Below, piece by piece: positions 8,201 through 12,336 of a stretch of 12,336 bases of DNA (position 1 is the first letter of the stretch; each line of letters begins with the position of its first letter). Source of the DNA: Phoronis pallida (taxonomy: Eukaryota > Phoronida > Phoronidae); assembly GCA_028565715.1 (NCBI GenBank), contig JAOXYC010189023.1:1-12336 (forward strand), written 5' to 3'. The notes below the pieces were generated by a model. The model did not search any database. It saw only the letters and a list, made by a program, of their open reading frames with translations, and was not told the origin of the DNA. The position numbers were made by a program, and so were the translations under genes.

Positions 8201-11200
8201 GCAAGTACTCATTCATAACCTTAAGCAACATGTTTCGACGAACCTGTCGTCATTCTCAATCAAGCTTGAGTGAAGAGAGGTTCGTCGAAACATGTCGCTA
8301 AAAAAAGTTGTTGTTTTTTTCATAGTACAAACATTCTGAGTGAAAAACTTAAAATACTTATTTTCTGCTTATGTTGACCTTTGACTTATATGGGTAGAAG
8401 CTGAAGAAAGCTGTTCTTCCATAACATGCATCAATTTGCATAGTTTAGTTACCTTATCCAACTTATCCACAGCTGAACATATTGTTCTAAATTTGTCATT
8501 AGGAACTCCACATGCTCCGAATAAACCATCTAACAGTTTCCTGTGGTTCACCTGCAGAATAATTAAACAATGGTAAATATTATATCAAGATTTTGCTATG
8601 CAATACAGTATTCTTAAAATCAACTAAGTAGTGGATACAAAATTAAGATACATGAGATATAAGCAACCAACTATAGTCATAACCAATTTGTGAGAAGATT
8701 TTTTCAAATTCAAAATGCAGTAAATTTTTCAGATTTCACTCACTTTGCCTATAAAAAAATAACAAATCATTATAGGAGTATTTTATAAAACTGAAAAGCA
8801 ATCCTTCATGAATGAAAATGAATTTATCTTACTGCTTATAGTTTTTATCTTGTTCCATTTTTTCTCAGGCACATAGAAATGTACATTTTGTCATTGTATT
8901 GTGCTGTATAAATAAAGTGTTTATTTATTTATTTATTTATATTCATTAAAAATGTCAAATTGCTCGATTTACCTTGATGACAAAATCTCCCAGTTCTAAT
9001 TCAGAGAGAATTTCATGAACAATTTTCACACACTCCGCATCAGGAATCATTACATCGTACTGACCCGCTATGTCAAAATCCTGAAACCAAATCACAATTA
9101 TTTATAACAAACAATTTTCTAGTCCCAGATTAAGGCTTTTCATAACATTGTTGTCTCTTTTGAGGAATTTTTTTATTGAAAAATAATTCTTTGAAAATAA
9201 CAACAAAGTTTGAATGTAATATTTGTGTCATACCGGCAACAAGTTTTTCCTGATCCATTTTGTATTTGAATTTTGCCCAATTCCAGGAGACTTCTCGGAC
9301 GTTCTTAATTTAGATTTGTCTTAAATTTGGGCAGTGCATGCTTACATGTCAGTTTACCACAGTTCTGTTTTTGTATTTTGAGAAGAAACACCTAGGCCAA
9401 CCACTTAAACTGAAGTCCTTACAGCAACTTTCTAGGCAAGCTTATACGAGAATTAAAAAGATGGAATTTCGACCTCAATGTTTTTTTGTAGCAGAATTGT
9501 GTTAAATGGGGACACTCATTCAAATCTACTGAAACTTGAAACAATACTACTTACGCATTGATAGAACTCCCTATATCTTCCTCTGGTCATAGCTGGGTTA
9601 TCTCGCCTGTACACTTTGGCTATGTGATAACGTTTTATATTAGATACCTTGTTCATTGCTAGATAACGTGCAAATGGGACCTGCAAAACAACAAGTCAAA
9701 TAAGTTCTGGTAATGAATTGTATTTTTAGTTCAAGTAACTGATAATGTTCGATAGAATATCAAGGTTCATTGATAGCAAGATAAGGGCAGATTTTGTTGA
9801 GAAAACAAAGTTAGTAAACAATGCAGACTGCTCCAAAAATCCTGATCTTTTCTTGATGTTTGATTTTGATTCAATGAGCAGTAAGCTTGTATTTTTCTTA
9901 CAAGGTGTCTTAGGCCTCACCCCCTGGGTCACAAACGTGGTCTCATTGTTAAAGTAGAACAATTTAATTGAACAAAAAAGAATTGTGATGATGGTATTAG
10001 CAAACTGAAAACAAATTTTATCTCTACATCCCAAAGACAACATTCAGTAAAACAATGCCCAGATCTTGTTCTTAGATTAATTTAAGGAATAAATGCGGAT
10101 GACCTCTACGTGGCATTCATACTTACTGTTAAATCATAACGTAGAGACAGGATTTCACCTCCCTGGTCGGCTAAATCATAAATCAGTTTAGAGTCTTCGC
10201 CATACTTCCCTGTTAAAGTTTCCTGAATAAAACAATTCCACATTCAAACTAAAGTAACGATCATCACTCAACAAAGAACTGTGAAATCATTACAAATTGA
10301 TCAAAGGCTTTGTATACAGAATAATTATGCACCTCCTTCTTCATAATTAAAGGAAAAAAGATACATAATAATTCTGTATACAAAGCTCAAGATCAATAGC
10401 AAACATCCGGATTAGCTTCACTCTAGCAAAAGGAGACGCGAATGCGCTTTCAGTTTCGAAAAGTGCTGACAAATAGTGGCGCCCTCTAGATTGTGTAATT
10501 GAAAGGGAAGGGAAGCTTTTCGGCGGTTTATTTGGCATTGAATTCTGTGAAATCGACGGGCCTCAATGCAAGCCAACTACCACTGTAGTGCCAATAGGTG
10601 TATATGCCAACACCAGAAAACTAGGCGAAGTATCAGTGGGTGAAAGGAACATCATTCCACAAATTACCTACCACCGGAGTTTGTCCACATAAACAGACAA
10701 CTTTCAAAAGTGACCGCACATTCGCGTATCTCCTTTCACTAGAGTGAAGCTAGTCTCTCCCACACCCTGGCTCAGCCGCCAGTCTGTTCTAACAGCGCGA
10801 TAAGCGAGTCTAGTTGATGACGTCACTCTGCTTAAACACAATCTCTCACTATTGGTAACCCGATCCCTACTTTCGGTAAACCCCCCGCGATTGTTACAGT
10901 CCCTCGACCGGAGTCGAAGGGGCTGGAGTAGAGTCTAGAGTGAAGCCAATGAGGATGTTTGCTATTGCATGATACAGAATTGGTTAAAAACTGATACGAC
11001 GATTCGTTGCATGATTTTTTTAAGTAAACTTCATTCTAGGATGTATGATGGAATGAAAACTGCCATAGAATTTATAAACATAAAAATGAAACCAGTTAGG
11101 TTTTTAACCAACACTGTATTGAATTTATAAACAATACAGGAATTTGGTGAAAAAGTGTGACGAGATCAAGGGCACTAGCCAAGTGCTCAAAATGTTGTAA

Positions 11201-12336
11201 CTTCTCATCTTTAAAAGCATACTTTTAACTCAAACACCGGGGTATCTAAGGTCTCAGCTCCATGGCGCTTGAAACAACCAACAATTGTAGAGAACGCCTG
11301 TTCCCGCACTGCCATCTGTTGGGGGTTGTAATCCCTCGTACCCTGCAAGAAGTTGACATAATAATTGCACTAAGTTCGTAATAAATAGAATTTTTTTAAA
11401 CTTATTTAACATTTTTTAATTATAAATACAATCATAATTTAATAAAAAACTTTTTTAAAACATTTTTTGTTCATCTAAGTGTATTGAAAAAACTGACTAG
11501 TTTTAGGAGCTGTCTCTTACAAGATTAAAATCATTCCTTGTAACGTGTGAACATTGGAGTGACACACCTCTGGTCAGTAAGAAGGATAATCAAATTCAAT
11601 TGAATCATTTTCGCTATTGCAGAACATTGTCACATACCAAGGCATTTTTTAAACATAATAACCAATGCATGCAAACATACCTTGGGTGTTTTAAGTACAA
11701 ACTTCTTCTGAACGTCATCTCCAAGCAGTGACTTCAGCTGCAATAATTTTCCGACTTCCTGTGTTATCTGAAACAAAAAAGCATTTAAATCATAACAAGT
11801 ACAAAAACGTCTATGGGAGAAGACTTGAGTTACCATGAAAACTCTAAAAATTTCAAAATGTTGATTTTTTAGCTTGTTCAAAATATCTCATGTCTTCCTG
11901 ATTTTGCAATGAAAAAACAAATCTTGAAATAAAAAAGTTTTTTATATCCTTACATTCATCTAAACGAATAACTACCTTCGCTTATATCTCAGAAATCTCT
12001 ATTCAGGCCGCCTATGTGATAAAATATCTTTCTGGTGACAAGAAAACTGAGATCAACTGTAACGTATTAACTTTGTGTTTTCGATAAAAAATGAAGGAAG
12101 TAACACATATTGGCAACGAAAAATGCTCAAACTGTGTTAAAGAAATGGATGAAAACGTCGTATTTCAATAATCGATAATTCGACATTCGTAAGTAGCGAT
12201 GTATGAGTTTAAACTTATCTGACCTAAACACAACACCTAGATTTACAAAATGGCAATGAGTGATCCTGTTAGCTACAAAAACCTACCTGTTCAGAGTTTT
12301 GAGAAAACAGACAGCCCAGCATAGACACATGTTGTT
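5177..12336 (-). CDS. HARS: histidyl-tRNA synthetase (N-terminus uncertain)
   Basis: The enzyme joins histidine to tRNA-His using ATP (EC 6.1.1.21). Eleven exons, in transcript order 11681-11767, 11223-11342, 10127-10222, 9555-9680, 8973-9080, 8453-8551, 7256-7349, 6835-7035, 6298-6476, 5517-5780 and 5177-5269, join in frame to 488 residues against 509 in human cytosolic HARS. The class II core is complete: motif 1 region ([19 protein letters not shown]), motif 2 ([19 protein letters not shown]), HisA ([14 protein letters not shown]), HisB ([13 protein letters not shown]) and motif 3 ([10 protein letters not shown]), followed by the anticodon-binding domain ([22 protein letters not shown]). 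Many invertebrates make cytosolic and mitochondrial forms from one gene; whether that holds here depends on the first exon, near or beyond the right edge. Introns 7350-8452, 8552-8972 and 10223-11222 carry repeats. The others (5270-5516, 5781-6297, 6477-6834, 7036-7255, 9081-9554, 9681-10126, 11343-11680, 11768-12286) hold nothing firm beyond AT-rich sequence. Confidence 0.95.
5517..5780 (-). CDS. HARS: HARS exon, anticodon-binding domain
   Basis: There are 88 codons between TTTTCAG and GAG|GTAAGA. The exon begins [20 protein letters not shown] and contains [33 protein letters not shown] and [17 protein letters not shown]. It aligns throughout with the human anticodon-binding domain. Confidence 0.97.
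6298..6476 (-). CDS. HARS: HARS exon, HisB motif and motif 3
   Basis: The acceptor is TATTTTAG and the donor is CAG|GTAATG. Two bases complete a split Gly, then 59 codons follow. HisB, GGGRYDNL, is coded at about 6394-6417, and motif 3, GVSIGIER, at about 6328-6351, with the ATP-binding arginine at its end. Confidence 0.97.
6835..7035 (-). CDS. HARS: HARS exon, HisA motif
   Basis: The acceptor is ACACATAG and the donor is AAAG|GTATGA, with split Gly codons at both ends. [20 protein letters not shown] leads to [10 protein letters not shown] and then [15 protein letters not shown]. The HisA residues RGLDYYTG lie at 6860-6883; the arginine corresponds to the HisRS-specific catalytic arginine. 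Confidence 0.97.
7256..7349 (-). CDS. HARS: HARS exon, insertion-domain helices
   Basis: The acceptor is AATTGCAG. Thirty-one codons plus one base read [20 protein letters not shown], then [11 protein letters not shown]. The donor is AATG|GTCAGT, a usable but weaker form that lacks GTRAGT. The join DK|TFWDDV is one residue shorter than the human DKVSWEEV region. Confidence 0.93.
7535..8224. mobile_element. large foldback element flanked by TTAA
   Basis: Two long inverted arms, about 7539-7862 and 7878-8220, pair over nearly their whole length around a 15-bp loop (7863-7877). The ends are GGTTATGAATGAGTAC and GTACTCATTCATAACC, with TTAA at 7535-7538 and 8221-8224. Arms differ by scattered substitutions and small indels, as in an aged element. 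There is no coding frame. TTAA flanks are typical of piggyBac-type insertions, but the terminal bases are not the usual CCC, so this assignment is tentative. Confidence 0.8.
8224..8299. repeat. small foldback with 22-bp arms
   Basis: 8224-8245 and 8278-8299 are inverted copies with one mismatch (core ACATGTTTCGACGAACCT / AGGTTCGTCGAAACATGT). The spacer holds TCAAGCTTGA, a perfect 10-bp palindrome. It sits directly against the right TTAA of the larger foldback. Confidence 0.85.
8453..8551 (-). CDS. HARS: HARS exon ([13 protein letters not shown])
   Basis: There are 33 codons between TTCTGCAG and AAG|GTAACT. The exon reads [20 protein letters not shown], then [13 protein letters not shown], aligning without a gap with human HARS. 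The open frame past the donor is intron. Confidence 0.97.
8860..8940 (+). mobile_element. probable 3' tail of a non-LTR retroposon with TTTA repeats
   Basis: A segment ending in GTGCTGTATAAATAAAGTG carries an AATAAA (8911-8916) and runs into a TTTA microsatellite (about 8919-8940). This looks like the 3' end of a 5'-truncated LINE or SINE inserted antisense to HARS. The left boundary is a guess. Confidence 0.45.
8973..9080 (-). CDS. HARS: HARS exon ([17 protein letters not shown])
   Basis: There are 36 codons between GGTTTCAG and [28 protein letters not shown] completes the motif 2 neighbourhood; the rest is the helix and strand [14 protein letters not shown]. Confidence 0.97.
9555..9680 (-). 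CDS. HARS: HARS exon, motif 2
   Basis: There are 42 codons between TTTTGCAG and [29 protein letters not shown] leads to [20 protein letters not shown] and QC. This is the most conserved part of the enzyme; the arginine of RRDNP contacts ATP and the histidyl-adenylate in the family. Confidence 0.98.
10127..10222 (-). CDS. HARS: HARS exon ([14 protein letters not shown])
   Basis: There are 32 codons between TTATTCAG and [29 protein letters not shown], then [12 protein letters not shown], which joins to VPFARY of the next exon exactly as in other animals. Confidence 0.97.
10296..10397. repeat. inverted repeat, 34-bp arms
   Basis: 10296-10329 and 10364-10397 are inverted copies. The inner 22 bp (CTTTGTATACAGAATAATTATG) match with one difference; the outer part has four clustered differences. 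The right arm ends at the first bases of the neighbouring foldback element. Confidence 0.75.
10394..10967. mobile_element. nested foldback element with 33-bp inverted ends
   Basis: 10394-10426 and 10935-10967 are inverted copies with 30 of 33 positions matching (outer CAATAGCAAACATCC, inner GCTTCACTCTAG). A third, inverted copy of the inner part (CTAGAGTGAAGCTA, 10738-10751) together with an adjoining GGAGA..CGCGAATG block forms a shorter foldback, about 10412-10752, inside the first. The interior is GC-richer than the surrounding intron and has no long reading frame. Flanks show no clear target duplication. Confidence 0.7.
11223..11342 (-). CDS. HARS: HARS exon, motif 1
   Basis: There are 40 codons between TCTTGCAG and [29 protein letters not shown], then [20 protein letters not shown]. 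It covers the class II motif 1 helix and strand at the dimer interface. Confidence 0.97.
11681..11767 (-). CDS. HARS: HARS exon, second half of WHEP-like helix and linker
   Basis: There are 29 codons between TGTTTCAG and [29 protein letters not shown], then KKFVLKTPK. The first part resembles the second helix of the WHEP domain at the N-terminus of animal HARS (human EEEVAKLLKLKAQLG). [12 protein letters not shown] is the conserved start of the catalytic domain. Confidence 0.94.
12287..12336 (-). CDS. HARS: candidate first coding exon of HARS (uncertain)
   Basis: A strong donor, CAG|GTAGGT, ends an open frame in phase 0, matching the phase needed by exon 11681-11767. An in-frame ATG at 12320-12322 would give [12 protein letters not shown] before ITQEVGK. 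The frame stays open to the window edge, so the exon may start further right. The residues do not resemble the first WHEP helix; they could be a short alternative or organelle-targeting start, or the exon could be false. Confidence 0.35.

Noticed and set aside
7539-8220. Reading the long foldback as a microRNA gene
   Set aside because: The arms are hundreds of bases long and flanked by TTAA, which fits a mobile element better than a precursor of about 70-100 nt.
9745-9957. 70-codon open frame on the + strand
   Set aside because: It lies inside a HARS intron on the opposite strand and shows no recognisable domain or splice context. It was considered as a nested gene and set aside.
1-12336. 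Bacterial operon, CRISPR array, phage or tRNA/rRNA genes
   Set aside because: No ribosome-binding-site spaced frames, spaced direct repeats, phage genes or tRNA-like folds were seen. Both genes are intron-split animal genes.

Overview
This is animal nuclear DNA: AT-rich, with short coding exons flanked by GT..AG introns and no bacterial-type gene layout. It holds the ends of two housekeeping genes arranged tail to tail. On the + strand (about 111-4007) are the last seven coding exons of MYCBP2/PHR (Highwire, RPM-1, Pam family), a very large RING-Cys-relay E3 ubiquitin ligase. On the - strand (stop codon at 5177-5179, running to the right edge) is almost all of histidyl-tRNA synthetase (HARS), in eleven well-supported exons plus a candidate first coding exon at 12287-12336. 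The close match of both proteins to their animal orthologues and the style of the repeats suggest an invertebrate, perhaps a marine lophotrochozoan such as a mollusc. That placement is an inference and is weak.

Layout. 1-110 is intron. 111-4007 is the MYCBP2 C-terminus: cysteine-rich segments, a RING-H2 finger split by an intron, a linker helix, and the tandem-cysteine domain with both relay cysteines, ending in a conserved tail and TAG. 4008-5176 is shared 3' sequence of the two convergent genes. It has a good MYCBP2 poly(A) signal at 4984 and a small tandem hairpin repeat at 4083-4124. 5177-11767 holds the HARS exons from C-terminus to N-terminus, with class II motifs 1, 2 and 3, the HisA and HisB motifs and the anticodon-binding domain all readable.

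The introns are where the unusual structure lies. A perfect 72-bp-arm palindrome (1131-1302) sits in the intron that splits the RING. A 330-bp MITE-like element with 12-bp terminal inverted repeats and CCAAT flanks (1668-1997) sits in the next intron. In HARS there is a 682-bp foldback element flanked by TTAA (7539-8220), a small second foldback directly beside it (8224-8299), the tail of a probable non-LTR retroposon with a TTTA microsatellite (about 8860-8940), and a nested foldback element of locally higher GC (10394-10967) beside another hairpin (10296-10397). These are probably non-autonomous mobile elements, and when transcribed they would put long double-stranded hairpins into two essential pre-mRNAs.

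The two genes have no known shared pathway: one ubiquitinates proteins in neurons and the other charges tRNA-His. Their proximity may matter only through convergent transcription. I found no tRNA, rRNA, CRISPR array or complete transposase gene, and no clear evidence of a wholly new biological system; the foldback elements are the best candidates for undescribed sequence families.
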